Positions 12,058-23,742 are shown, numbered from the stretch's first letter. The stretch is 52,627 bases of DNA from Krasilnikovozyma curviuscula (GCA_014825775.1 MVAQ01000154.1:1-52627); one strand, 5' to 3'. The notes: generated by a model from the letters alone, not told the origin. A program made the numbers and translations.

Positions 12058-13860
12058 ATGAATGGTCTAAGAAATGGTCTCGGAACTCGATGTGTTGCTC
12101 CAATAGCACACAGACCTCAAACATATCAGCACTCCCTGACGGCACTTCGTCTTCGTCCGCTTTCAACTTCCCCATCCCTCCTGGCCTACCCTGTGTCGCA
12201 TGCCAAACCAAAATCTAAGTCGAACTCTGCTTCTGCTTCCCCACACCCACCACCGTCGCCTCAAGACGAAAAGCCTGAGGAAGAAGAGAAACTGTATGGG
12301 ATTCCTAGGTCGCAGGTTGCGTTTGGCTTGAAGGCCTTCTGGTCCTTTATGCCGGTGGTCGCTGCTATTTTGTACTACGACAGGAGTGAGTCCTTCCGTC
12401 TTTTCTCCTCAAGCCATAATGGGGCTGAAGAACATCCTTTACTGTAGATAAGGAATACATCAGGGCCAAATACTTCAGTGGATTTACCCCGGCAGAACTG
12501 CCTGCACCAACAGCAGAAGAAAAAGCAGCACCTGCAGCAGCTCTTCAAATCACTCCCCCACTAGCGTCTCAAGTCGAGCATGTCGTTCCCAAAGTCCCGG
12601 TTCTGATAAGTGAGTATCAACTTTTCAATATTACCCAGCTGTTCGATTGTCTGACCGACCGACCGCCCGCGGTGATCTCATGAAGAGGACCCGTCAACTT
12701 CTATGGAATTCCCCTCGATCATCAAAGTTCCCTCAGTCGACCCTCCTTCGTTGCTCAACCCAGCAACCTTTTTGGAACTCGTTGGTATCGGTGAAAGGCT
12801 GGTCAGGTTCGTCGTCTCACCCATGATCGCTCTTGCGCAACCGTGGGGTACGGTCTCTAACACCTCATATACCACTCCTTTCTAGCTTCTTGAAAGTCAG
12901 AGTGAGTTGACCGTTGTACCCCTTTTTCGAAAGCCTTTGATTGAAATTGGATAATTCGCCGTCTGTGTCAGGTCTACGTCGCCGCTTTCTATCTCGATGG
13001 CTCAAAGTTCCCTGTCGACTACGTGACGGGTGACGAAGAAGCCATGGAGCGATACCTCACTGGTGACGCTGTTTGTGCTCTGAGGATAGGTGAGAAAGAA
13101 ATCCTAACAGCGAGCTTTAGTCATTACTGACTTAACTTCACCATTGCGCCGCGCCCACACAGTACCTGCTAGGAATACAGATTTCTCTCATCTCAGTGAG
13201 TTCCGGGTTTTTGTTCTCCAGCTTTGTTCCACGAAGCTCAATGAACGTTGTCTTGCATTAGGGGATGGTTTTGTGAGATCGATACAAGCTAGGCTGAAGT
13301 CTCGTTCAAAGGTGCTCAACGCAGCTGGTACTCCAGTAACTGAGGAAGAAGAAGAAGTGAGTCGAGTTCATCGCTACTCTGTACGTCGATTATTTACTAA
13401 CAGGAAACATTGTTCTACGCTCAAGAAAAATGCGGCAGCTATCGAAGAGTTCAAATCCTTCTTCCCGTCTGGTCGGTCGGCACCTAAAGGCACTGAGCTA
13501 CTGCTGGTGAAGACACACGATCGCGGTCTCGAGCTATGGTTTGAGGTGACCTACTGTTCTTCAAACATAATCCCAAACCAAAGATTACTGATCTGTTACG
13601 TCTTCTTCCTTTCCGATCTAGGGAGAGAGACTTGGTCATGGCTCCAATCCCCTAATGGCGCAATCAATCTTCAACCCCTACTTCGCAGACAAGACACCGA
13701 TAAGCCCCAAGGTGAGCGATCAAAGATCCAAACAGATTTTTTTCTAGAATCGTAAATTGACGCTATTTTGGCTTCTCAGCTGCGAGCGACCACCATCGAA
13801 GGACTGAAGCATCGCGATCTGGAGGAGAGAACCGAAATGTTTAAGAAACTTGCTCAGTAG
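12058..13860 (+). CDS. Chalcone-isomerase-fold protein, AIM18/AIM46-like, probably mitochondrial
   Basis: Ten exons: 12058-12385, 12448-12609, 12686-12806, 12886-12901, 12972-13089, 13163-13195, 13262-13356, 13426-13545, 13622-13711, 13780-13860; 387 residues. The N-terminus is Arg-rich and nearly free of acidic residues, as in a mitochondrial presequence, followed by a Pro/Ser linker and one hydrophobic segment (FWSFMPVVAAILYY). The CHI-like domain runs from LLNPATFLELVGIGERLVSFLKVRVYVAAFYLD to GERLGHGSNPLMAQSIFNPYFADKTPISP. Yeast AIM18/AIM46 share this layout; members are thought to be non-enzymatic or fatty-acid binding, so no isomerase activity is claimed. Exon 4 is a 16-nt microexon coding the core of SFLKVR, which confirms the splice model. 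Exon 6 is only 33 nt. Confidence 0.86.
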
Positions 13861-14126
13861 CGTCGATTACATGTCATGTTTTAGAATATATATCTTGGTA
13901 AGGGCTTTGTCTTCGGTGGAAACTACTTGTCATCATGCGCACGCTGCGAAACTTGTTCTTGTCCTGACGGCGAACACTCAGAATATCGGAACCTCTCATA
14001 GTTTGCTATCGATGTCAGTGAGCAGCTTCTGATGCGATTGACTAGTTCGTCTCTAGTCCCATCGAACCCTTCTCGAAGCCTACGACTGGCAGTTAAGCTG
14101 CATACACCTTCAACGACCGTCCAGCC

Positions 14127-16126
14127 ATGAATTCACCCAGCATGGCTGGCCCACCTACTCCCCCCAAAGTCCCTCCCAAACCCACTCAGGACAGACCTCG
14201 GGCTTCCAGTGTCACTGATATCGATAGTCACCACCACTCTCATTCCAATAAGCCCCTCCCTGAAATCATCAACCAGCGGGAAGGATGGAGAAAGGGACGA
14301 CAGAACAGCTTCCCTACAAACCCACAGAATGCGGTAGCATCAGGTTCAGGGTCTGGGGCCGTGGAATATCCGCATTGGAGTGACAGGATGACTCCTTCCC
14401 TCTCCTCCGAAAGTGCAAAGTCGGCGTCGACTTCGTCAGAGAATGTAGCAGTAGCCTCGGCAAGGCCCAAGCTAGGCATCATGATCAACAGTAACGGGAA
14501 TGGATCTGGTACCAGAGTTACCTCACCTCTGGTTCCTTCTTCAGCTATGTCACCAACTGGCAATCGAAGCAAAACACCCATTTCACCCAATCGACAGTCG
14601 CCCAACATTCCACCTTACTCGTCGTACTCAGCATCCTCAATAGGCCCTCCTTCTTACTCGACGGGACATATGCTAGGGAATAATGCAGCAGCTTCGGCAT
14701 CAACCCTCAAGTTGCTCCCAACTTCAGCAACATCTGCATATGATGTTAAGCTCATGTCGTCGAGCTTCGCTGAGTCTCCTCCTAGGCTTCCCAACGAGCC
14801 AAGCAGACTTCACCCTCATCCAGCTCCAGATCCAACCCTGTTGAGGGATACTGTTCATCCTCACCCCTCACATCGTGAGTCTGAGGAAATATTCTCGCGA
14901 TGAGGAATTCAATCTTGACATTGATTCTTGTTATAGCAACATCTGCTCTATCAACACTTTACGTCCAAATCCTCCCCCTCTTTAATGGCTCACCACTGCG
15001 GTCTCCAATCGAAGATCTCAACGTCCTCGTCCGATCCCACATCCATTCGACCATGTCACGCGCCGCGCCCTCCAAAACAATCGCTTTGCTCACCAATGAT
15101 CTGAAGGAGATACTGATGAATGGAATGTTAACTCTGGTGTCCAAATTTGATAGTGTTGAGGATGAGTACATTGTTGACCGGCTCGTCGAGGTTTGGTCAT
15201 TCTTCTTCACCAACATCATTCCTTACATTGAAGGTTCTTCCCCCTATCTTATTCTTCACTGCTGGATGATGTGCTGATCTGCGTCCATTATTTTTTCATG
15301 TAATTTAGGTGTGTTCCTTCCACTGGGAACAGACGCTACTCTGTTGGATCTGGCCAACAGACACGTCGGCCCTACACCCTCGTCTCAGGAACTTGGATCC
15401 TACGCAACACAAGTCTCTAGGGCTATCGACGTTCGAAAATCCCTTCTCACCTGCTTCATGGTCTCTGTTGTCGAACTTCTAAGCCCTCGACTCATACCCC
15501 TTCTCGTTCCGCCTGCACCACCACCGTCAGAAGCTCATCTCGCTAAGTTGCTTCAGATGTGCCTCATACTCTCATCACAGGCGGACCAAACGGAGGCTCA
15601 AGAATACGTCTCAGTACTCCTTAGTGTAGTTAGAACGAAGGACGAACCCATGTCACGACGAAAGAGGGAGATGAAGGGGCGTGGGTGGATGGCTCCGAGG
15701 CACAAGACAAATCTACCGCCACGACCGCTCCGATCTGAGGGTTCAGCCTCCAGCGATGAAGAAGACGGCTTCAGAATTTCCTCCAGTCTCAGAAATCCAA
15801 GCCAGGAGTACTCGCAGCAGCGACAGCAACACCAGCGTCCTCCATCCTTTCCTAAAAATTCGAGCCATGACACATCACCCGCTACTTTCCTCTCAGAAGC
15901 AACACCCACCCAAACGTTCGATGCAGGGTCATCCTATCCAGTATTCATGTCCCCGAAAAGCCACGAGTCAAATACTCCGAGGATACGAGCAAACTATCTA
16001 CCGCATGGAGTCTTTGCTCAGCGCAACAGCTTGCCTCACCAGAGGTCAATCAACTCAGATCCCGCTGAAAATCACTATGCAACAGAGGATGATGATCTCC
16101 ATGCACTGAGGTCTCCTAAAATTTGA
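14127..16126 (+). CDS. HbrB-domain protein, TORC2 subunit (Bit61/PRR5-like)
   Basis: Three exons, 14127-14874, 14937-15233 and 15309-16126; 620 residues. The first 250 residues are low-complexity, rich in Ser, Pro and Asn, starting with a PPTPPKVPPKPTQ proline cluster that could bind SH3 domains. The HbrB domain begins at the exon 2 start (ALSTLYVQILPLFNG, SPIEDLNVLV). It continues through FFFTNIIPYIEGVFLPL and IDVRKSLLTCFMVSVVELLSPRLIP to LLSVVRTKDEP. In fungi HbrB proteins are peripheral TORC2 components linked to polarised growth. The C-terminal 150 residues are again low-complexity. Start choice: first ATG of the long open exon, in a CAGCCATGA context. The two introns are 62 and 75 nt. 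Confidence 0.88.
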
Positions 16127-16427
16127 CAAGGTGCATTGATAGCGGTGTTTTCGCACGACAACTCACGATAGCAACAGTTGACGTCTGGTGCGTGATGAAG
16201 AAGGCGCTATTTCATATCTGATTCGCGGTTTATAGTCTCCTGGATGTGCAATTGCATTTTGAGTTTAAAAACACCATGAGGTGCTACTGCGCTTTTTTTT
16301 TTGCTTCGTCCGAAAGCGTGCCAACCTTTTTCCGCGCAACTTTTCTTTTCGTTTCTTTTCTATCTGATAGGAGGATTGGTCGACTGAGCCCTTTCTTCAA
16401 GCCCTCACTCAACCATTCTGCACCGAC
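16127..16427. promoter_or_regulatory. Upstream region of ferric reductase, with two WGATAR elements
   Basis: This 301-nt gap between the HbrB gene and the ferric reductase gene contains TGATAG at 16137-16142 and again at 16365-16370, the second about 60 nt before the ATG. Fungal iron regulators of the SreA/Urbs1/Fep1 type bind WGATAR. Two hexamers in 300 nt can also occur by chance. Confidence 0.3.
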
Positions 16428-18967
16428 ATGGAAGCCTCCAACTCAACGGGCTTCACTATTATGAAGAAGTCCGGCCCTGTAAGTATCATCTCTATCACAT
16501 CTTGACTCCAATTTTTCACTCCCATCGACCTAACGACTTTTTTTTCGCTCCTGGCTGCCGTTTGTACCTTTTTTCCAAAAGTACTTCAGTACGTTTCACT
16601 CCTCCTCTGCTAATATCAAGTTTTACGTCTCTGACTTTTCCGCGTGTCAAACCCATTGAATTGCAACAGTGGAGGCGGTGATCCAACGAACACTGAACTG
16701 GCGGTTCCCGATATACTTCAACGCCCTCCTTGTCGCCTTTCTCATCCTCTCCCCCATCTTCACCAAAGCGCTCTACCCTCGTCTCCCCCTGAAATGGAAA
16801 CGACTCCTTATGTCACGCATCGTCCTCTTCAGGAACTCAAAACGGTTCACATGGGACCTCAGGGGAAACGCTGGACTGATTTCGGTATTTGTGGTGTGGC
16901 TCCTGTACAATGGAGTCACTTGCGTGTGGAACACCTCACCCAAAGCGAAGCCTGGTATGTTTCACCCTCTCTTATTGCTGCTATTGTTCTTTCAAGACCT
17001 GAAACTAGGTGTGTTGTTTGTTCGTCAGGTGTCTACCACATGAGCTATCCATTCATTCGTTACACAGCGAATCGTGCTGGCAATCTCTGCTTCGGTAACC
17101 TCCCCCTGGTGTTTCTTCTTGCTGCTCGAAAAAGTGTCATCAGTAAAATCACAGGTGTCGGTCTCCAAGACCTCAACTGGTTCCATCGCTGGATCGGATG
17201 GTGAGTTTTTTTTTTTTCGGCTCTCCGCGCCCTTTCAACTAGACTAACACTAACAGTTTGCGTTATTTCACTTCGCTAGGGGGACTTTCTACCTTGGAAT
17301 GATTCATGTCGTTCTATACTGCGTGTACTTTGCACTGTACCCTGAGAACAACTATCGTACGTCGAATTTAGCTTCGCGCTATAACAATCTGATCGGCAGC
17401 TCCTCTGACACTCTTCCTTCTCCAGAGTATTTGATGCACCAATTCACGCGTCTCTACTTCTGGGCTGGAATCATTGCAACACTGTGCTTCCTTGGTATAG
17501 CACTGTTCTCTCTGAAATATGTTCGAGTCAATTACCACCAGCTCTTCATAGTCTCCCACATCGTGCTCAGTATCATCTTCCTAGGCTCTCTCGTCCTCCA
17601 CTACCGACCTCGGGATATCTGGATCATTGTTGTACGCCTTGAATACATATCTTTACCCTCGTGAGCCATACTGACTGACTGTGAATCCAGACTGTTGTGC
17701 TGTATCTTTCCGACTATGCCTTGCGATGGTACACCGTCGCAAGGAATTACATCCGTTCTCTCATCTCTCCTCAGCATGGTGTTACTCAAGCTACAGTGCA
17801 GATTATTGACGAGAGGTGCTTCAGCATCTCGATTCCGTTCGAAGGTTTGTGGGAAGCAGGACAGTTTGTTCACATCTCGGCCCTCGACCAAGGGTTGGGA
17901 TTAGGCCAATGGTGGGTTCCTCTCTGCTTTCTTGTGACGAGGGCCACGTCTTATTTTTACTTCTATTCTAAATTTCATCAGGCATCCATTCACCATCTCA
18001 AACTCGGTGGAGACGCAAGTTGACCACCCACCACTAGAGGACGTCGCACCAGACTACCATAGCGATAACTCTGCCAGCTCATCGTGCTCTCTCTCCTCAC
18101 CACCACCGTCGTACGCTCAGCCGGTAGAGGACAATATTGATGCTGGCGAGCGACACCTTCTCCTCCAACCCACTCATTCTAATCTATCTTACGGCAGCAT
18201 CAAATCCTCTTCAACGACTGCAGTTATGCCTACATCGCACGCCAACTTGTCTAAACGACCTAGAGAAATGATTCTCATCGTCTCTGCACTAGACGGATTC
18301 ACTGGTTCCGTCTACAAACACGCCCTGAATTCTCCAAAACACCGCTTCGAGATGCCGCTCCTCATCCAGGGGCCGTACGGCCATAGTCCTGATTTGCGGG
18401 GAACCAGCACGCTTGTGCTGTTTGGTGGTGGAACTGGTCTCTCCTATATGACAAGTATATGGGGGAAACTTATTGCTGAGAAGAAAGATGCGATGGAGAG
18501 CGTCAAGGGGATCGAAAAGATTGTTGTGGTGTGGGCAGTGAAAGAGTATCGTGAGTTCCTCCGCTCTTTGTTATTGTGTCAGTCAGAATCGGATGCTGAA
18601 CATTGTGTTTCTCCGTTATGTTTCAGATCACTTCAACTGGTTTCCTCTGCTCTCCCTGGTGGAACAGACCCCTCCGAATCTCACCGTTATTTTGAAGCTG
18701 TATTGCACTGGTCAAACGTCTCCAACCTCATTCAACATAACAAGAGACGGTGTTCCTTCAGGTTGTATGGTGTCATACGGTAGACCAGATGTTAGACAGA
18801 TTATCACCGACGAGGTTAATCAGGCCCATGGACTCAGAGTCAAGTCTCTAGCTTGTGGTCCTACTGGTTTGACAGATATGGTCGTTGATGCAACGGTCTC
18901 TATCTGTGGAGAGGGTGACGAAAAGATGCTTAACGATACGGAGGTGTTTGTGGAGAGGTTTGACTAG
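16428..18967 (+). CDS. Ferric reductase / NADPH oxidase-type transmembrane flavocytochrome
   Basis: Plasma-membrane metalloreductase that passes electrons from NADPH through FAD and haem to extracellular ferric iron. Nine exons: 16428-16478, 16582-16588, 16670-16954, 17029-17200, 17280-17356, 17426-17631, 17691-17911, 17982-18550, 18627-18967; 642 residues. The transmembrane haem part includes FHRWIGWGTFYLGMIHVV and QLFIVSHIVLSIIFLG with paired His. The FAD motif HPFTIS is at about 341-346, the NADPH loop GGGTGLS at about 488-494, and the C-terminal CGP motif is present. Exon 2 is a 7-nt microexon (TACTTCA); without it the frame stops at once. The intron 17357-17425 is 69 nt, in frame and stop-free, so retention is possible. 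An 88-residue Ser/Pro-rich insert directly follows HPFTIS. Upstream WGATAR sites fit iron control. Confidence 0.92.
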
Positions 18968-19845
18968 ATGACCGAAGACGACAATTCATTTGTTTCCTTG
19001 TAGCATTTTTCACGATTCTTTATTATGTGAACGTTTTGTAGATTAGTTTTTGTAGATGTAGCTAGCAATGGGTTGTGGGTTTGATGTATCTATATTTCAC
19101 GACGTAAAACTGTTGTCATCACATTTAAATCAGCCATTGAGAACTAACACTTGTGACCCACTTTATTTTCCTGCTTCAGAGGAAATAGATAAATATATTG
19201 ATTTTATGAGGGTGAGAGTTATCCAAAAGGACCGTTGCTACTGCTGCCTTTGTTCTCAAGGGTCTGGGTAACTGTTCTTTCTGATTTCTCACCATCTGTG
19301 CCTTGCTTTGCTGAGAATATCTGCTCTGCACTTCAAAGAACTGCCTCCTGTCTATTCCTGTTCCTCTTCTCCCCCACACGGGCTGGCATCAACTTGCCGC
19401 CATTTGTTCCTTAACAAGCCTGTCTGCGCTGCTCTCACAGAGTTCGTCCTGCCTTGCGAGTTTTTCCAATCACACACAGGTGTTACAGTCTTCGCAAAAT
19501 TGTTACCGTTGCTCTTTCGAAGTCGAGAGCAACATTGACGGCGTGCAAACCAGTGCAGATGGGTCACTAACATCTATCGCATCGCGTCGACGCTGCCAAT
19601 CTGTTGCACCTAAATGTTGGCTCAATTTGTTTAGAAAACCTCTCCGGATTTTGTGCCACTTGATCTTCTTAGCTGTTTAATTCCATAGACCGCTACTTCT
19701 TAGTTTTCCTTCTTGTACGGCATACTAGTAAATTTACCGGCTCCCGAAATTATTTCATCGCACTCGCCGGTCTAGCGTCCGGAATGATATTTTCCTCTCC
19801 CAACGACATCCTACCCTGACAAACACCCATATTCAGCCTCCAACA
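18968..19845. other. Gene-free stretch
   Basis: 3' flank of ferric reductase and upstream region of the epimerase gene. AT-rich near 19010-19210. Short ORFs on both strands show no recognisable sequence. Confidence 0.6.
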
Positions 19846-20932
19846 ATGAAATTTGCTATCACAGGAGCATCTGGAGAAGTGGGCAGTGCCCTTGTCGAGT
19901 TCCTCGTAAAGGAAAAGCACGCCGTTGTGGCCCTCGACATTGCACCTTTCCCAGTCCACCTCAAATTCCCTGAAGAATATTTCAACTTCAAGATCGTTAA
20001 CCTGGTAAACTACGAAGCTGTCTTTGAGGCTTTCAAGGGCTGCGATGCTGTCGTCCATTTGGGAGCTTTCCGTAATCCTGGATTTGGAAACCCACCTTCG
20101 CCAGCAGACCATATTATATACTCAGTGTGAGCACCTCTTGACTCTCTCTTTGAGTTTTACAAGATGTCCTTTTCATTGCTTTGCCGAGGTGTGAGCTTGA
20201 ATCGTGATCTGAAGCTGACTTTTCCCGCATTTCTTTCCCCGCACATGCACAAAATCCGTATGTTCAGAAATACATCTTGCAGCTACAATGTCCTGCACGC
20301 AGCAGCAGCACACGGTATCAAGAGAATCTGCCAGGCTTCATCGGTCAATGCTACTGGATTGAGGTACTCTCCCGAGCTGATCTTCGATCAGTTCCCCCTC
20401 AGCGAAAAGACAAAGTACCGTCCATGCGATCCTTACTCGCTTTCTAAGGAGTGAGTCCAGATTAGTATTGAGTTTTTAACAGAGAACTTTGTTGATTGCT
20501 TGGTCTCCCTGTGATAGGGTTTGTGAAGTCCAAGCCACCTCCTTTTGCAACCGACACGACAAGGACGACCTTCGAATCGCCTCGCTCCGATTCCACCACG
20601 TGGTGCCCTCCATTGAGACCAATTGGGTGCTCCCTCTAGATATTGAAGCTAGAGTGAAGGATCTCTGGGGATATGTGACGACCGAGTCGGTTGTTCGCGC
20701 GTGCTACCTGACGATTGTCAGCGAGGGCTGGAAGGGACACGAGGTCTTTTGCATCGTCGCACCCCGCTGTGCCATTCAGGACGGCGTCACCAGTTTGGAG
20801 CTTAAAGAGAAGTACTGGAACGACACCCCTGTTGCGGAGGGCTTTGACTGGACCGCGGAGAAGGGCAAGGTTGCGTTCTGGGACAGCTCCAAGGCAGAGA
20901 AGATCTTGGGGTGGAAGCATGATTCTGCTTAA
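19846..20932 (+). CDS. Extended SDR: NAD-dependent epimerase/dehydratase family protein
   Basis: Three exons, 19846-20126, 20268-20450 and 20518-20932; 292 residues, a typical length. The Rossmann motif TGASGEVGSAL is at residues 6-16, and the catalytic YSLSK (YxxxK) straddles the exon 2-3 boundary, preceded by CQASSVNATG. The sugar-nucleotide epimerase layout is recognisable (ALDIAPF as the cofactor-specificity strand, VVHLGAFRNPG). Soluble, probably cytosolic. The substrate cannot be assigned: the C-terminal half is not diagnostic. The exon 1 donor GTGAGC and the acceptor before AAATACAT restore the usual sequence VNTSCSYNVLHAA. Confidence 0.88.
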
Positions 20933-21564
20933 GAAGGGTCAAAAAGGAAAAAGGAAAAAGAAAGTAGATAAGAGATTGCACGAGTTGGGATTTGGCTCTC
21001 GTCAACGTACAGCGCAAGGAATAGGCGCCTTGCTGCTCACTGACAGGTTTCACTGAAGATCTTCACCATCGACAAATTCTTCTTATTATTCTCTACCCCT
21101 TGCTGTCACCACAATGACCACCACGTCCTTTCGATCTGACTCCCTGCTTCGGGAGGGGCAAGCACCATTGACGATGAAGGTAAAGCTGGCTGTTTTTGTT
21201 GATGTTGTGATTGTAGCTGTGATTGTGAGAGAATTCTCTCTTCATCTCACCAAGGCTACTTTACACCCTTCTCGATCTGGTTTGGGCATATCGCTGCGCC
21301 TCCCCGCCGCTACGCGTGCAACGCTTCGCTCTCGCCTTTTCATTGCAGCTTCTGCAACTTTGTTTCGTCCGGTATGACTCCTTCTGCGATGCTTTCATGT
21401 GCTTCTCCTACTACTCCAGAGTGAAATCTCAAAAATAAATAAATTGATGAAATTCCTGATGACGCATTGATGTAGCCGGAACGCTCACCTGAGCTGAAGT
21501 GTCTCCCCCAGCATCGCTCTCTCGAGACAGAATCAATCCATCATCCCCCGGACATCCATTCAAA
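20933..21564. other. Gene-free stretch
   Basis: Between the epimerase stop and the FMP46-like gene. One plus-strand frame at 21114-21377 opens with an ATG but has no recognisable product and may be leader sequence. Confidence 0.5.
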
Positions 21565-22197
21565 ATGTCGATGGCCAGACGAACAACCCCTCTAATTACG
21601 TTCTTGTGAGCTCACAGTCGTTTCGTGGTTGGATTACCTCATTCCATCAGTAGACTAATAGTTTGCCTCTTCATCCGGAAGCCATTCTCCCAAAGTAGCA
21701 GCTTCAACCTCATCTTTGAGCTATCTCAACTCCGTCCTCTCAAAAACGCCTTCCCACCAGTCCCCACCCTTTAACCTGAACGTCTCTCAGGGATTCCTGA
21801 CGAAGGACGAAGGAACACAGGTGGTTGGTTATCTAAAACGACCTGGTGTTGGGACAGGCGGCGGTGATATACTGGTTGGTGCTGAGGCACTTGTGAATGA
21901 CAGGAGTATCCTGGAAGGAGGAAGAATCGAATGGGACAAGCTGGCGGAAGTTGCTAAATCGTGAGTCTCGCTATTTTCGATGGCTCTACCTCGAGCTGAA
22001 TCAAAATCCACATGTTCTTTGGTCTGCATAGCAATCCGTCAGCTATTAAGTACCCAATCGTAGTCAACTGGTCCAACGGTCTCGCAGCGGCAGGCAGTGA
22101 AGCAGCGGTAAAAGAGATGATCGAGAAGATCGAGAAGAAGGAAGCAGAGCAAACTGAGAAAGACTCGAAGACCAAGAAGGGCTGGTTCAGCTTCTAA
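21565..22197 (+). CDS. FMP46: FMP46-like thioredoxin-fold protein (DUF1687 type), mitochondrial
   Basis: Three exons, 21565-21605, 21682-21960 and 22032-22197; 161 residues. The short first exon joins at the acceptor GGAAG (21677-21681), giving PLITFFHSPKVAASTSSL. This resembles the family N-terminus (an LFHNP-like strand, then a helix). The other nearby acceptor, TAATAG, would break the frame. The C-terminal part KYPIVVNWSNGLAA resembles the last strand of the family, followed by a Lys/Glu helix. Yeast Fmp46 is described as a putative mitochondrial redox protein. This protein has no cysteine at all, so a thiol redox role is unlikely here. Family assignment is by pattern and moderately sure; the exon 1 model rests on one junction. 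Confidence 0.68.
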
Positions 22198-22438
22198 AAT
22201 GAATTATGAAGTGTATCTAAAACGGGATTTATGTAAATTAATCTGTAAGCTGGAAAAGCCCCGTCCCTGCACGGCATGACAGCAAGGACAGGGAGCGCGT
22301 TACAATAGCGGTGCTATAGCAGATGGCTTATTGCTTAATACCATCTGAATGCTACGAAAGGTTTTCGCAAGTGCCACCTTGCGACTAGGAAATGCCATCG
22401 TCACCTGAGGCGCTGTCAGTCTCCTGACGGCATTCCTA

Positions 22439-23607
22439 ATGCAAAGCTCAATCTCATCCAGACCCTCAGAAACATGTACAAAATCAGATAAAACCAGCTC
22501 TGTTCAGTCATACCCCATCAGGAAACCCCGAGAAGAATCCTTCACTTCCGTCCTTCAGACAACATTCTCCAACTTCTCCAAGGATGTGCTAGGTCTGCCA
22601 CCATACCAGCTGGCCCTACTTTCCCTCTCCACAGGTTCTTTACTCACATACGGAGCAATCAGATATCACAGAAGATACCACGTGAGAATCAGTACAGCGG
22701 ACAGTGTCACGCCTGAGGTTCTCAACAAGAAGAAATGGGTCAAGGGGCGAGTGACAAGTGTGGGTGACGCTGATAACTTCAGATTCTATCATACACCTGG
22801 ATGGGGGTGGGGGTGGCTGAGGAGGATACCAAATGCTGCTAAAGGTCAGTAGTAGCTTGTACAAATGTTTCGAATCGGCGGCCTGACCTTGATACGTTGC
22901 TTTGGATACTCAGATCTCAAGAACGAGACGATACATATCAGAATAGCTGGTGTCGATGCTCCTGAAGTAACTATTTCCTCTCTGAAAGACTTTACAGCCC
23001 CATCACGAGGTTGCTAATCCGTGATTCCTGCTTCAAGGCTGCACATTTTGGGCGACCGAAACAGCCTTATTCAGAAGAAGCACTTCAGTGGCTGAAGTCC
23101 ACGATCGAAGGCCGTAAGATCAAAGTGATGTTTCTTTCGAAAGATCAATACAAGCGCGTGGTCAGTATTGGCAATCTCTCAAACTGCTATGCTGCGTGAT
23201 AGCTTGATCTCCAATTTTCAATCTCACACTACTTTGGTTGTTGATAGGTTGCAGCTCCTAAATACAAACGACGTTTCCTAGGGTTTTTACTCCCTTACCG
23301 CTCGCTCTCAATCGAGATGATTCGTTCCGGCTGGTCTCGTGTGTACGAATCCGCAGGAGCAGAGTACTACCCTTACACACTCGAGAAATTCAAGAGAGAA
23401 GAAAACAAGGCTAGGAGGAAAAAGAAAGGGATTTGGAGTGACAGGAATGCTGGTATGCTAGAAAGTCCGGCGGAGTACAAAAGAAGGATGAAGGACTTAG
23501 ATGCGGGCGGCGCAATGGCTGGGGGTAGTAACAGCAGTGGAAAGAAAAGTGCTGGAACTAGGCACGCTGAGTGGTTGAGTGATGCTTTCGACTTGAAGAA
23601 GAAGTAA
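22439..23607 (+). CDS. LCL3: LCL3-like membrane-anchored thermonuclease-fold endonuclease
   Basis: Four exons, 22439-22844, 22914-22966, 23038-23160 and 23248-23607; 313 residues. A single N-terminal membrane helix lies around residues 55-77 (YQLALLSLSTGSLLTYGAI), followed by a staphylococcal-nuclease fold. Visible nuclease elements are VGDADNFRFYHTPGWGWGW, IRIAGVDAPE (the usual Arg and Glu), and RRFLGFLLPYRSLSIEMIRSGW. The Lys/Arg-rich end KARRKKKGIW matches fungal LCL3. Yeast Lcl3 is a probable mitochondrial endonuclease. The gene ends 135 nt from the convergent thioredoxin-reductase-like gene. The exon 2 donor GTAACT is weak, but the next exon continues correctly with AAHFGRPKQPYSEEA. Confidence 0.92.
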
Positions 23608-23742
23608 TGGGACTGCTCACGGTGGAGGTATGTTGACGTTTCCAAATGACGCTTTTGCTTTCGCTGATCTTCCATTGGCAGTCTGTGCTCTTCACCGTAA
23701 CAGGGATAGATTCTACTCAACTGTTGTCTTGTCAACTGCCTT

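Noticed and set aside
21114..21377. Plus-strand ORF starting MTTTSFRSDSLLREG
   Set aside because: No recognisable family, no splice continuation into the next gene in frame, and it lies in the leader region of the FMP46-like gene.
21606..21661. Acceptor at 21661 (TAATAG) for the FMP46-like gene
   Set aside because: Gives the wrong phase from the first exon; the acceptor at 21681 restores both frame and family sequence.
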